Assembly (NCBI RefSeq): GCF_001544695.2 | Contig: NZ_FCOM02000060.1 | Span: 1-41,424, forward strand | Direction of reading: 5' to 3' | Length of the DNA stretch: 41,424 nt | Source: Caballeronia arvi | Lineage (GTDB): Bacteria > Pseudomonadota > Gammaproteobacteria > Burkholderiales > Burkholderiaceae | Program-made: the position numbers and the translations under genes | In this document: positions 33,856 through 41,424 of the stretch, in pieces | How the letters are laid out: each line of letters starts with the position of its first letter | How positions within the stretch are numbered: the stretch's first letter is position 1 | The notes under the pieces: generated by a model | What the model was told of the DNA's origin: nothing | What the model saw: the letters and a program-made list of their open reading frames with translations, nothing else | Databases searched by the model: none

Positions 33856-34815
33856 ATGTGCTACTCGGCCCATATTCAGGCGGACTATCGCAAGTATGTG
33901 AAGACATTCGGTGCACACATGGACATCGAGGAATTCGCGCGCCTGTACTTCGAGAGGGCCGAGGGCAGCAAGGCGAAGATTCCCAAAGCCGTCGACGACG
34001 CGTTTCGCGAACCGCAGACTAATGCCGAGAGCGAGATAAAAGCGTTAATCGACCGGTACAACCAAGACCAGACGACGAAGCTTGAACAGGAGCTATTCAA
34101 GCAGCGAACGCGCCTTGCGGATGCCGAGCGCACATTGCAGTCGAAGGTTACGAAGGCGGCCACCGAGAGCATGCGCATTGCGACCGCCAAAATCGGGGCC
34201 TCGCTACGCCGACTCGAGGACATCCACCGGACGGAGCCAGAACCGCGCGACTCACGCATCTTCCCCGGCACTTACGCGCCCGTGCTTGTGATGGAGAACG
34301 GAATGTACGTGGTCAAGCCGATGCGCTACCAATGCCGAATTGCAGGTAAGCCGGCGAACTACGACGTGAAGTACCCGGGGACTTACAACGCGCGGCGCGA
34401 TAATCTTGAAGGTTTCTTGATGCCCTGCTTCGGCCACACACATGGCGTGATGCTAGTGGACGTCTTCTACGAAAACGTCAAAAAGGCCAAGTACGAGAAT
34501 ACGCTCCTTGAAACGCACGACCGAGACGAGAACATCGTCCTCGAATTTCGCCCAAACAACGGCCAGTTGATGCACGTCGCATGTCTCTGGTCCAAATGGA
34601 CCGGCCCAGGGCAGCCCGACTTGCTGTCCTTCGCAGCAATCACTGACGAGCCACCGCCGGAAGTCGAGGCCGCCGGCCATGACCGATGCATCGTGCCCAT
34701 CAAATTCGAAAACATCGAAGCGTGGCTCAAACCGAGCCCGTCAGACTTGGAAACTATGTATGCCATCCTCGATGACAGAGACCGACCCTACTATGAGCAT
34801 CGACTTGCGGCGTAA
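33856..34815 (+). CDS. Divergent SRAP (HMCES/YedK-type) protein with helical insertion
   Basis: A 319-residue relative of the SOS-response-associated peptidase family, whose members crosslink to abasic sites in single-stranded DNA. The catalytic set can be traced: Cys2 directly after Met (MCYSAH instead of MCGR), N178 in YNARRDNLEG, E206 in VDVFYENV and H275 in AAGHDRCIVP, with SFAAITDEPP matching the SRAP core strand. Between residues about 55 and 125 is a charged helical, coiled-coil-like insertion (YNQDQTTKLEQELFKQRTRLADAER) absent from the ~220-residue YedK. GGAAG precedes the ATG. The LexA box at 33021 suggests damage induction. The DNA-crosslink activity itself is inferred from family. 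Confidence 0.82.
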   Translation: MCYSAHIQADYRKYVKTFGAHMDIEEFARLYFERAEGSKAKIPKAVDDAFREPQTNAESEIKALIDRYNQDQTTKLEQELFKQRTRLADAERTLQSKVTKAATESMRIATAKIGASLRRLEDIHRTEPEPRDSRIFPGTYAPVLVMENGMYVVKPMRYQCRIAGKPANYDVKYPGTYNARRDNLEGFLMPCFGHTHGVMLVDVFYENVKKAKYENTLLETHDRDENIVLEFRPNNGQLMHVACLWSKWTGPGQPDLLSFAAITDEPPPEVEAAGHDRCIVPIKFENIEAWLKPSPSDLETMYAILDDRDRPYYEHRLAA

Positions 34816-34874
34816 CGGTCAGCTGCTTGAGCACAGCTTGGTGGAACGGAGCATCGCGACAGAAGGAGCGTCGA

Positions 34875-35171
34875 ATGCTACGCAAGACAATTAACGCCTC
34901 TCGGCTGCAGCAAGAAGTTGACCGACGAATCCATCGGTTACAGGAAATCGTTGAAGACGGCGTAAAGATTCGAGTGCCGCGGCCCCAATTACAGGAGCCC
35001 GATAAAACGGGATGTAACTGGAACATGACGCACTTTGGAAATGTGGTCGGCTTCGAGCGCGACATAGATGCTGTACTTAAGGCCTTACGCGCTGAGTACA
35101 CCTTAGCACCGAATCAAAATTCGCTACCGACCCATTCGGTGACTAAGGGAAAAACAACCGAGCGCTGCTAA
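34875..35171 (+). CDS. Hypothetical protein downstream of SRAP gene
   Basis: A 98-residue soluble protein (LRKTINASRLQQEVDRRIHRLQEIVEDGVKIRVPRPQLQEPDK...NWNMTHFGNVVGFERDIDAVLKALRAEYTLA). An N-terminal amphipathic helix, then a strand-rich segment. No family recognised. AAGGAG lies seven bases before the ATG. It follows SRAP by 59 bp on the same strand and may be the last gene of the SOS-box string. An 8-bp hairpin (ATTCTGCT/AGCAGAAT, 35195-35220) lies just downstream. Confidence 0.6.
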   Translation: MLRKTINASRLQQEVDRRIHRLQEIVEDGVKIRVPRPQLQEPDKTGCNWNMTHFGNVVGFERDIDAVLKALRAEYTLAPNQNSLPTHSVTKGKTTERC

Positions 35172-35297
35172 CATACAGTCAGGCAGGAGTTACGATTCTG
35201 CTTCGCAGAGGCAGCAGAATGAGCGTCGACCTTCAGGTGCTAACAGCCTATCTCAGCCGGTGTGTTTCATCTTGCTCTTCAGGGTTAGGAGGTCGCA

Positions 35298-36185
35298 GTG
35301 GCGGGAAAAGAAGAATCGAACGCGAACGGTCCCGAGAGCGAACCGGAGTCGCTTAAAACCCTAGCGCAATACCTGGAGCGAGCTCTCGACAAGGCGACGA
35401 GCATCATCATGATGCGGCATCATTGTTTTCTCTACATAGCCTCCTCGCCGGGCCGAGCACCGCTGGCTCAACTGGAACGGCGCCGAGCGCCAGAGCTGTA
35501 TATGGAGTTGGGCAGAGACGCCATGTACCGTTCAGCAACATCCTTAACACGACGAGTTCCGATGCTGACAATCTTAGGAAAGGCATCCTCAATCAATGTC
35601 CGAAAAGTGCTCTGGGCTTGCGCTGTACTCAGCCTAGACTTCGTTCGAGAAGATTGGGGAACTGGATTCAAGTCGACCCATGCGCCGGAGTTTTTGGCGC
35701 TCAATCCCAACGGCTTGGTTCCAGTGCTGAGAGATGGGGATTTCATTCTCTGGGAATCGAACTCCATCATTCGCTACTTGGCGTCCAGCTACGGCGGCGA
35801 ACATCTATACCCAGTTGAACCGGTCGCTCGCGCGCGAGTCGACCAGTGGATGGATTGGCAGGCGACTGAGCTAAACCGGTCGTGGAGCTATGCGTTCCTC
35901 GCGCTCGTTCGACACTCTGAAGCTCATCAATCGGCGGAGGAGACTGCGCGGTCGATTGCCTCTTGGACGCAGCAAATGACCATTTTGAAGAATCAGTTGT
36001 CCGTCACAGGGGCTTATGTCGCAGGTCCGACCTTTTCTCTCGCAGACATCCCCATCGGCCTATCCGTGAATCGTTGGTTTTCGACACCGTTTGACCACCC
36101 TCCGTTTCCAGGCGTGGCGACATACTTCGACGGCCTGGGCGACCGGCTCGGCTTCGACGAGCACTGTCGCAACGGACTTCCGTAA
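35298..36185 (+). CDS. Glutathione S-transferase with N-terminal extension
   Basis: The GST proper begins at M89 (35562): MLTILGKASSINVRKVLWACAVLSLDFV, the thioredoxin-like domain with LNPNGLVPVLRDGDFILWESNSIIRYLA (the glutathione-contacting VPV and ES), then the helical domain to residue 295 (VAGPTFSLADIPIG). That alone gives a normal 207-residue GST. Upstream, in the same frame, a GTG at 35298 with the best ribosome site in the area (AGGAGG) opens 88 extra residues: acidic (SNANGPESEPESLKTLAQYLERAL), then low complexity. Either it is one long protein, or a small gene's remnant fused in frame to the GST. The internal ATG at 35562 has only a weak site. Confidence 0.75.
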   Translation: MAGKEESNANGPESEPESLKTLAQYLERALDKATSIIMMRHHCFLYIASSPGRAPLAQLERRRAPELYMELGRDAMYRSATSLTRRVPMLTILGKASSINVRKVLWACAVLSLDFVREDWGTGFKSTHAPEFLALNPNGLVPVLRDGDFILWESNSIIRYLASSYGGEHLYPVEPVARARVDQWMDWQATELNRSWSYAFLALVRHSEAHQSAEETARSIASWTQQMTILKNQLSVTGAYVAGPTFSLADIPIGLSVNRWFSTPFDHPPFPGVATYFDGLGDRLGFDEHCRNGLP

Positions 36186-36197
36186 TCTCTCCCTCGC

Positions 36198-36713
36198 CTA
36201 CGCTTGCGCGGCAAGTTGGAGTGCCTTAGGTTGGTCTTCGCGCGGTATCAACGCCTTTTCGAACCATTTGCGCTCCGGTGCACCGCGCGCTCCTGCAAAC
36301 CGATTGGTCGCAGCAAACCCGTTCCGCTGGCAGAACGCGATGGTGCGACGGTCCGAAAGATGCAACCTTAACGCGAGACTGCGATAGCCAAGAGCCGATG
36401 CGTCTGACTGGAGCCGCGACATGAGCGCATGCCCGATGCCGGCCCTCGCCGCGCGACTATAAAGATATTTCACCTCGCCTACGCAGTAATCGCACCGGCG
36501 CAGTGCGGCGCACCCCACCGCGAAGCCGGCCAATGTCCGGACCACCAAAAAAGTGCTTCGCGGAGAACGAATTTCTTCGTGAAAGTCTCGAGTTCGTCCT
36601 GATTCGCCGTAGAACAGAGCCCAGCTAGCGTCCATTTCGTCTAGAAGCGCTTCGGCATCTAGGGTGCAAGGGTCTTCGTTTCGTACGACCACGAGTGTTC
36701 CTACGTCTTCCAT
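36198..36713 (-). CDS. GNAT-family N-acetyltransferase
   Basis: A 171-residue acetyltransferase. Strand FLVVRTLAGFAVGCAALR leads to the acetyl-CoA motif VKYLYSRAARAGIGHALMSRLQSDASALGY, and the fold closes with LALRLHLSDRRTIAFCQRNGF, as in small MarR-associated/YhbS-like GNATs. The ATG at 36713 has GGAGG seven bases upstream; a longer frame to 36839 is not supported. Converges on the GST gene with 12 bp between stops. Substrate unknown. Confidence 0.85.
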   Translation of the reverse strand: MEDVGTLVVVRNEDPCTLDAEALLDEMDASWALFYGESGRTRDFHEEIRSPRSTFLVVRTLAGFAVGCAALRRCDYCVGEVKYLYSRAARAGIGHALMSRLQSDASALGYRSLALRLHLSDRRTIAFCQRNGFAATNRFAGARGAPERKWFEKALIPREDQPKALQLAAQA

Positions 36714-36985
36714 GGCTGCCTCCACCTGTATTGCTGCAGTGCAAGCAAGGATTTGGCCACATTGACGGCAAGGTGTCCGGGGAGAGTCAGGTCGCCCTGT
36801 GCCGCCGAATTCCCGTTCTGTCGGGGGCTTGAATTCCATACGGTGGTGGAATTTCTCAGCGCTCCAACACCGCCAGTGCAGGTCTTCCCTGAGACCAGCC
36901 GGTGGAGCGAGACCCTATACTGACTCGATAGCTGCTCGACCGCAACTTGATGCGCTGCGTCCGCCGTGAACGTACGGGACACTCG

Positions 36986-37324
36986 ATGAAGAAGATTTTA
37001 TTCGTAGACGACTCGCGCGACACGGCCGATGCGCTGAGGGATATCGCTTCCGAGTTGGGGCATGTCGGCGCAGTGGCTTACAACGGCGCGTCGGCTGTCG
37101 ACGCTGCCGCCTCTGAAACGTTCGACGTCATCTTCTTGGACTTGATGTTGCCGGACGCTGATGGCGTTACCGTTTGCTTGGAGATTCGAAAAGGCCGCTC
37201 AAAGTCTGCGCGCATCGTCGCGCTCACAGGAAGTAATGAGCTTATAGACAAGTCTCAGCAATGCATTGACGAATGGGTCTTGAAGCCGCTGTATATGGAC
37301 CAGCTCGAACGACTCCTTTCCTAG
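36986..37324 (+). CDS. Stand-alone response-regulator receiver protein
   Basis: A 112-residue CheY-like receiver without an output domain. Acid pocket D8-D9, phosphoacceptor D52 (FLDLMLPDADG), switch T in ALTGSNE and K in LKPLY are all present, so it should be phosphorylated by a histidine kinase or phosphorelay. The ATG at 36986 follows GGGA. Converges with the next receiver gene; their stop codons overlap in CTAG (37321-37324). Confidence 0.9.
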   Translation: MKKILFVDDSRDTADALRDIASELGHVGAVAYNGASAVDAAASETFDVIFLDLMLPDADGVTVCLEIRKGRSKSARIVALTGSNELIDKSQQCIDEWVLKPLYMDQLERLLS

Positions 37325-37695
37325 CGTGGATAAGGGTCAGCGTGCGCGCGGTTCCTTAGACACTCCGCGAGTGCTTCGAGCAACTCGGCTACGTCGAAAG
37401 GCTTTTGCAGGAAAGCAGTTCCTTGGGTTTCGCCGGAATGCGCGGTGCCCGACATGAAGATGAAAGGAACAGAGCACAGCACTGAGTTTCTAGCAAAGGC
37501 CCGACGCAACTCCGCCCCACCCATTACGGGCATGAGCCAGTCCGACACAACCACTGCGGGGTTGCGTTGCTCCGCCAGCTCGAGTGCTTCCGCGCCGTTA
37601 GACGCTGTTAAGACTTCGTGCCCAACATCGTGCAACAGGAAGCTTAGGGACGACGAGATTGCCGGTTCATCATCGACTACTAGAACGATTGCCAT
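37321..37695 (-). CDS. Second stand-alone receiver protein
   Basis: A 124-residue receiver domain: acid pair D8-D9 (LVVDDEPAI), phosphoacceptor D52 (VVSDWLMPVMGG), switch S in FMSGT, and K in LQKPFD. No output domain. The ATG at 37695 is chosen because the receiver fold begins there, with AGG upstream. It is tail-to-tail with the other receiver gene. No histidine kinase lies in the window. Confidence 0.88.
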   Translation of the reverse strand: MAIVLVVDDEPAISSSLSFLLHDVGHEVLTASNGAEALELAEQRNPAVVVSDWLMPVMGGAELRRAFARNSVLCSVPFIFMSGTAHSGETQGTAFLQKPFDVAELLEALAECLRNRAHADPYPR

Positions 37696-38145
37696 ACGAC
37701 TTACCTGCGATATTCCACCACTACGAGAGCAACGGACATTCCATCCAAGGTGGAACGCCGCGGGTTTGCACCTCCGAAACAATGCGCTTCGGCATGACCG
37801 CAACGACACTTATCCGGTTACTCGCGATGAGGGCGGATACATGCATCCGTTCAGGAAACTTCTTAATCGTCCGCGACGATGATGATGCGGCGTTGGCTGG
37901 CGGAGAATCGATTGCATGGCACCCAAGCGGTTGAACGCGTACATGTGGATTGCACACCCTGCCGGGCGCCACGCTAGAAGCAACGCTGGGTTGGGAAGGA
38001 TGAAAGGGTAGTTAGCAGACGATGCTCGATTCGTCGTCGATTCTTGCGACGTGACGCTGAGTTCGTACGCGCAACCGCTCGGCTTACGACGAGCCGCTGG
38101 CATGGCAGTTGCGTCTGTCCAGTTAACGTCTATCCGGAGCCTACG

Positions 38146-38622
38146 ATGAACATGTCCGAGTTGCCACCTTCCTCGACCGATGAGCTCAACACGGTGCCTG
38201 ACACGTCGAGTCCGGCTTACGCGGGCAGGCACCCGCTCACACGCGCTTTCGACAAGTTTGCTAGCCTGGTCACGCGATGGGCAGGCTCGCCGGCTGCGTT
38301 CTGTTTAGCCGTTTTGACAGTCGTCTCGTGGATTGTGACCGGTCCAATATTTCACTACTCGGATGGCTGGCAGCTTGTCATCAACACTGGGACCACCATC
38401 GTCACGTTTCTGATGGTCTTCCTGATTCAGCAGAGCCAGAACAAGGACAGCGTCGCGCTTCACCTCAAATTAAACGAATTGCTCGCTTCGCATCGTGCCG
38501 CGAGTAATCAACTGATAGGAATAGAGGACGCTTCGGAGGACGAGCTCCGACGACTCGCGGCCGCCTACCTCCGTTTATCGACCGCCCAGACAGAGGAAAT
38601 GGTAGGCACGAGCAAGCCGTGA
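38146..38622 (+). CDS. Low-affinity iron permease-like small membrane protein
   Basis: A 158-residue protein of the low-affinity Fe/Cu permease-like family (bacterial relatives of fungal Fet4). A soluble N-terminus (HPLTRAFDKFASLVTRWAGSP) precedes two membrane spans: FCLAVLTVVSWIVTGPIF and LVINTGTTIVTFLMVFLIQQSQNKD, the latter the family signature. A cytoplasmic helix follows (LHLKLNELLASHRAASNQLIGIEDASEDELRRLA). GGAG precedes the ATG at 38146. Metal transport is a family label, not shown by sequence. Small frames continue directly after its stop. Confidence 0.82.
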   Translation: MNMSELPPSSTDELNTVPDTSSPAYAGRHPLTRAFDKFASLVTRWAGSPAAFCLAVLTVVSWIVTGPIFHYSDGWQLVINTGTTIVTFLMVFLIQQSQNKDSVALHLKLNELLASHRAASNQLIGIEDASEDELRRLAAAYLRLSTAQTEEMVGTSKP

Positions 38623-38784
38623 TTGCGGCTCTCTCAATCGCGAGAGAACGGAGGAGGCGGCACGAACCTCAGCGACCCGGACCTGCTCGACCATGGCTGT
38701 TTGATGGCTCTGGCGAACGGGCTGCCAGGCGACGACTTTTTTCTCAGGTTCAAGCGCTTGCGTCCAGCCGATATGCCGCATTGA
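38623..38784 (+). CDS. Short frame directly after the permease stop
   Basis: In the permease frame, right after TGA, a TTG opens 53 residues with protein-like composition (GTNLSDPDLLDHGCLMALANG, LPGDDFFLRFKRLRPADMPH). It ends in TGATG, overlapping the start of the next small ORF. No clear ribosome site, so this may be a remnant, a readthrough extension of the permease, or chance. Confidence 0.3.
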   Translation: MRLSQSRENGGGGTNLSDPDLLDHGCLMALANGLPGDDFFLRFKRLRPADMPH

Positions 38785-38957
38785 TGGGTTCGCCTCTCCC
38801 GGGGCACAAGAAGGACCGCAGGCATAATGCAGAGGCGGAGCGCGTGCGAATTTATGAGCGGGCCGCATCGATGCTCCGCCGAGGAGTGGGCGGCGCTGCC
38901 GAGCGCAGCCCGTCCGCTACCGTTCGAAAGCTGTGCGCGGGCGGGTATTTAGGCTGA
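38784..38957 (+). CDS. Small basic hypothetical protein
   Basis: A 57-residue basic helical protein (MGSPLPGHKKDRRHNAEAER, VRIYERAASMLRRG...RKLCAGGYLG). Its ATG overlaps the stop of the preceding short frame (TGATG at 38782-38786). The AEAERVRIYERAASMLRR helix looks real. No family recognised. Confidence 0.4.
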   Translation: MGSPLPGHKKDRRHNAEAERVRIYERAASMLRRGVGGAAERSPSATVRKLCAGGYLG

Positions 38958-39694
38958 AAGCGAACGGAAGCGCAGTGCCAGCGTGCTTAGACGTTGACTA
39001 TCTTTTCGGAGTGCCAACAGCCACTTCAAAGCGGAGCTTGATGAGCTTTTTAGTCACCCAAAGCCCACCCTACACTGTGAACAGCAGCACGCGAGCTGCG
39101 TCCGGATGGACTTTTCAAGGCTCCCCCTGACTTGGCTGCCTGGCGCGGCTCCCAGGACGTGGCCGCTCTCCCAGTGCGAACCGACCGGAGGGCGGTCAAG
39201 CAAGCAGCAAACCTTTTACGTTGCTCACATTTTGTCCAAGAGGCGAGCCCCTCCTTAGTGTGCTCCCGCACAGTTCCTCGCGCTGTCGCGCTAAAAATGA
39301 TAGAGAGTACTACTGCGCGGCGTCGCTTCGGCGGCAAGTCGTCAGGCGAAGGCCGCACTGCACTTGCCACCTCACATGCCGATTGTCGCCGCATGACAGG
39401 ACGAGCTATAAATCCATATGACCCGAATCGCCCCACTGACGTTCGGAGCATGCCCTAGCGAACGTCGAGTTGTCGCGCCCCGTTGACAATAAGACGCCGT
39501 CCGACTCGCTGACAGCGACGAACGAGGGCTCGGATTGGACAGGAGTTGCACAGTGAGGTTGCCGCGCCCACCGTCGGGCGATGACAGCAATGAGGCGCGT
39601 TGGACTGTTCCGATACTGTGATTTACGAATTTGATTCGAACTTTCTCAACGGATTCACGGACACATTCTCGATTCGTCTGCGACGGGGAGCATC
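38958..39694. other. Stretch without a confident gene, before the Hfq paralogue
   Basis: Both strands hold frames of about 100-130 residues between 39050 and 39460, without family motifs or good ribosome sites. A TTGACA-like -35 element occurs at 39483. The hfq-like promoter should lie in the last 100-200 bp. Confidence 0.35.
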
Positions 39695-39958
39695 GTGAAG
39701 CAAGCCACTATAGACGTCCAATCTGATTTTCTCGCTGCGCTGGTCGCAAAGCGAACCCCCGCTTGGATTTTCCTTGTCAACGGCATCAAACTGAGTGGCG
39801 TCATCGCCTCTTTCGACAAGTACGTCCTCGCATTGCAATCACCGTCAGGGAATCAAATTGTCTACAAGAACGCTGTTTCTACCGTTATCGAACAGAATGA
39901 TTCCCCCGTAAGGGCGGCACGGGTCCCGACCGACCGGCCGCGGCGAACAGCGCACTGA
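39695..39958 (+). CDS. Hfq paralogue
   Basis: An 87-residue Sm-like RNA chaperone homologue. Sm1: SDFLAALVAKRTPAWIFLVNGIKLSGVIASFDKYVLAL; Sm2: QIVYKNAVSTVIEQ. The core VNGIKL--V-SFD-YV matches Hfq, including the proximal Gln (Q in VQSDF). The invariant YKHA of canonical Hfq, whose His helps form the proximal RNA pocket, reads YKNA here. The Arg/Pro-rich tail (RAARVPTDRPRRTAH) is short. GTG start with GGGGAG upstream. Not next to miaA or hflX, so this is a secondary copy, perhaps plasmid- or island-associated, with altered RNA preference. Confidence 0.85.
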   Translation: MKQATIDVQSDFLAALVAKRTPAWIFLVNGIKLSGVIASFDKYVLALQSPSGNQIVYKNAVSTVIEQNDSPVRAARVPTDRPRRTAH

Positions 39959-40805
39959 CCATCAGCAAAGCGGCGGCACAACTCGATTTTTGATTGTGTC
40001 CAACCCGACCACAGCGTTCATCTTTAGGTGGTCCGCCCGCTATCGACGGCCTTCGCGGGCAGTCATCGACTGGCCGCCACCCGGAGTTCGCAAGAGGTCA
40101 TCGAGGCACAGTGCTTCGAGCGGATTCCGATAGGCTCCGCACCGCGACTCTGGCAGGAACCCAGGCGAATAGCGGCGTTCGAAGGTGCGAAATCGCATGG
40201 CAAGCGTCCGCCATTGCTTCGAAGTTCCGGCGAACACCGACACAGATGTGCTTGCCTTGTCAAACATATCTCGGCCGTCCGTCAACGTCGGGTCTTCTAG
40301 CTGAACGTTCACCGTCATTAGTGATTGAGCTATGGGATTGTCATCAAGCGAAGCGCGGGCCGGACCGACAGTTGACAACTGCACTCATGGCCGAGTTCAT
40401 CCGCTCACATACGCCTGGTTGCAATGGATGTAACACTGTGGGCATAGGATGCCATAGCACGAGTCTTCAGACTAGGCTTCGGCAAACAAAGCTGAGCGGG
40501 CGCGCAATTTGCGGCGTGGTACACGATTGTCGCGCGTTCCAGCTCCGCGTCGCGAGCCCCGAGACAGGCCCAACACGGACAAAATCGGCAACAGTCGGGC
40601 CGGCCCATTGAGACGCGGCCCGAAAAGACCGTATCTTGGGGTCCGCAGTCGGTGGGCATCGGTCTGTGGCGACACTACCGAAGCCTGCGAGATTCTGCTT
40701 ATGCATTGAGCACCTAGGGAAGCCACGCTCAGGCTGACTTCGGTCAATGGCTACTTGCGCACATTCCTTCCATGAGTCGGTACGCATCCCGCGAGCGGAG
40801 CTGGC
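39959..40805. other. Stretch without a recognisable gene
   Basis: Long open frames occur on both strands (for example 39994-40611 rightward and 40467-41123 leftward), but they are Arg/Ser/Thr-rich and lack motifs and ribosome sites. The leftward one overlaps the DUF3223 gene antisense. No tRNA or repeats were found. Confidence 0.4.
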
Positions 40806-41424
40806 ATGACGATAGCGGTGCAATTGTCGAACGGCCGTGCTTGGCCTTCGCACAAAGCGGCGGTCGCTCATTTTGAGCAGATGCTCCTGCGATACTCCGA
40901 CGACCAAGCCGTTGACGACGCTCAGGACCACGATGACCTGACGGCGTTGGTTGAACGCTACGACCTCGCTATTGCTGCTGGGCGGCCGAAGGCAGGAAGC
41001 GGCATCGACCACTTCGAGCGACGCCGCTGTGGGTCCCTTACCCGCTCGACGGCGGGTTTCTGGGTCGTACATACGCACGGCGACGCGTCTGACTTCAGCT
41101 ACGCCGTTGCTGTGCGGGCGCAACCCAAGAGCGATGCTTACCAGTTCGCGTGCGCATGCAGGGCTGCCGTGCAGCCAACCTTGTTGGACGCAAAAAGAAG
41201 GGCTTTTGAGCTGTACGGAGACGACTTACAGCGCGTGCGGTGCGAATTGACCGGCAAGCTGCTCACATTCGAAGAAGCAGATATGGACTATGTCGGTATG
41301 TCGTTCGCCCAGATGGTCGTCAGTTTCCGGACGTTGCGCGGCTGGTCGGGGACTGTCCAAATTTTTGTGTGCAAGGCGGATGAAGCTTCCAGTCAGGACA
41401 CTCATCGTGATCCTAGAAGCTGGG
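40806..41424 (+). CDS. DUF3223/DCL-domain protein, cut by the window end
   Basis: An open frame from the ATG at 40806 (GGAG upstream) to the last base, 206 codons without a stop. The sequence fits the DUF3223 (DCL-like) family: DHFERRRCGSLTRSTAGFWV-VHTHGDASDFSYAVAVRA, then FACACRAAVQPTLLDAKRRAFE and CELTGKLLTFEEADMDYVG-MSFAQMV. The last segment carries the family CP(E)LTG--L-----DH-like motif, here with DY in place of the usual DH. Plant DCL proteins act in plastid rRNA maturation; the bacterial members have no known role, though the C-LTG...D-H layout recalls HNH-type folds. The 3' end is missing. Confidence 0.75.
   Translation, partial: MTIAVQLSNGRAWPSHKAAVAHFEQMLLRYSDDQAVDDAQDHDDLTALVERYDLAIAAGRPKAGSGIDHFERRRCGSLTRSTAGFWVVHTHGDASDFSYAVAVRAQPKSDAYQFACACRAAVQPTLLDAKRRAFELYGDDLQRVRCELTGKLLTFEEADMDYVGMSFAQMVVSFRTLRGWSGTVQIFVCKADEASSQDTHRDPRSW

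Noticed and set aside
35195..35220. Hairpin ATTCTGCT/AGCAGAAT as an intrinsic terminator
   Set aside because: The stem is sound, but no T-run follows on either strand, so it is mentioned only as a structure after the 98-residue gene.
39994..40611. 205-codon rightward open frame after the Hfq paralogue
   Set aside because: The composition is that of non-coding GC-rich DNA, with no ribosome site, motif or conserved-looking segment.
40467..41123. 218-codon leftward open frame
   Set aside because: Antisense to the DUF3223-type gene, which has motif support and codon-consistent sequence to the window end.
1..41424. CRISPR arrays, tRNA/rRNA genes, complete IS elements, integrases
   Set aside because: No repeat-spacer pattern, cloverleaf with CCA-type end, transposase or recombinase motif was seen in reading both strands.

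Overview
The window looks like chromosomal or megaplasmid DNA of a GC-rich betaproteobacterium of the Burkholderiales (Paraburkholderia/Caballeronia-like). This is inferred from gene content (MerR-TPR/Ku/LigD, imuA-imuB-dnaE2, ACR3-type ars operon, H-NS- and HU-like proteins, PXPV-type exported proteins) and codon use; no rRNA or tRNA anchors it. Gene density is uneven. Compact operons alternate with 0.4-1.2 kb stretches of no recognisable coding sequence and several damaged genes, which gives an accessory-region feel.

Layout. 1-3 kb: the stump of a branched-chain amino-acid-type ABC substrate-binding protein, an SHMT-family PLP enzyme and a divergent LysR regulator. 4.1-6.1 kb: a leftward run of small, mostly exported or membrane proteins (glycine zipper, Pro/Tyr-rich). 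6.7-8.1 kb: a two-domain ChrA chromate exporter, followed by a frameshifted H-NS-like gene and hypothetical proteins. 10.8-11.3 kb: an HU protein with a Lys/Ala-rich tail and a hairpin terminator. 12.4-17.6 kb: a Tat-exported metallo-beta-lactamase-fold enzyme, then a catabolic operon (FAH-family hydrolase, alpha/beta hydrolase, amidohydrolase) facing a GntR/FCD regulator, with three copies of the palindrome CCAATTGG around the promoter.

17.7-28.8 kb is a DNA-repair and mutagenesis block. It holds Ku translationally overlapped with a MerR-TPR protein, a divergent small protein, three-domain LigD, dodecin and other small proteins, and the SOS mutasome imuA-imuB-dnaE2 behind a perfect LexA box. 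imuB carries an apparent one-base deletion. 28.9-32.6 kb is a tightly overlapped arsenic operon (arsR-arsI-arsC-acr3-arsH-arsN2) able in principle to handle arsenate, arsenite and methylated or organic arsenicals.

33.0-35.2 kb is the most intriguing part. A second very good LexA box is followed by small unknown ORFs, a divergent SRAP (HMCES/YedK-type) protein with a helical insertion, and another unknown protein. This is a candidate SOS-induced abasic-site or DNA-crosslink module. 35.3-41.4 kb holds a GST with an odd N-terminal extension, a GNAT enzyme, two stand-alone receiver proteins whose genes converge on overlapping stop codons, a small low-affinity iron permease-like protein, an Hfq paralogue lacking the usual YKHA histidine, and the start of a DUF3223/DCL-type gene cut by the window edge.
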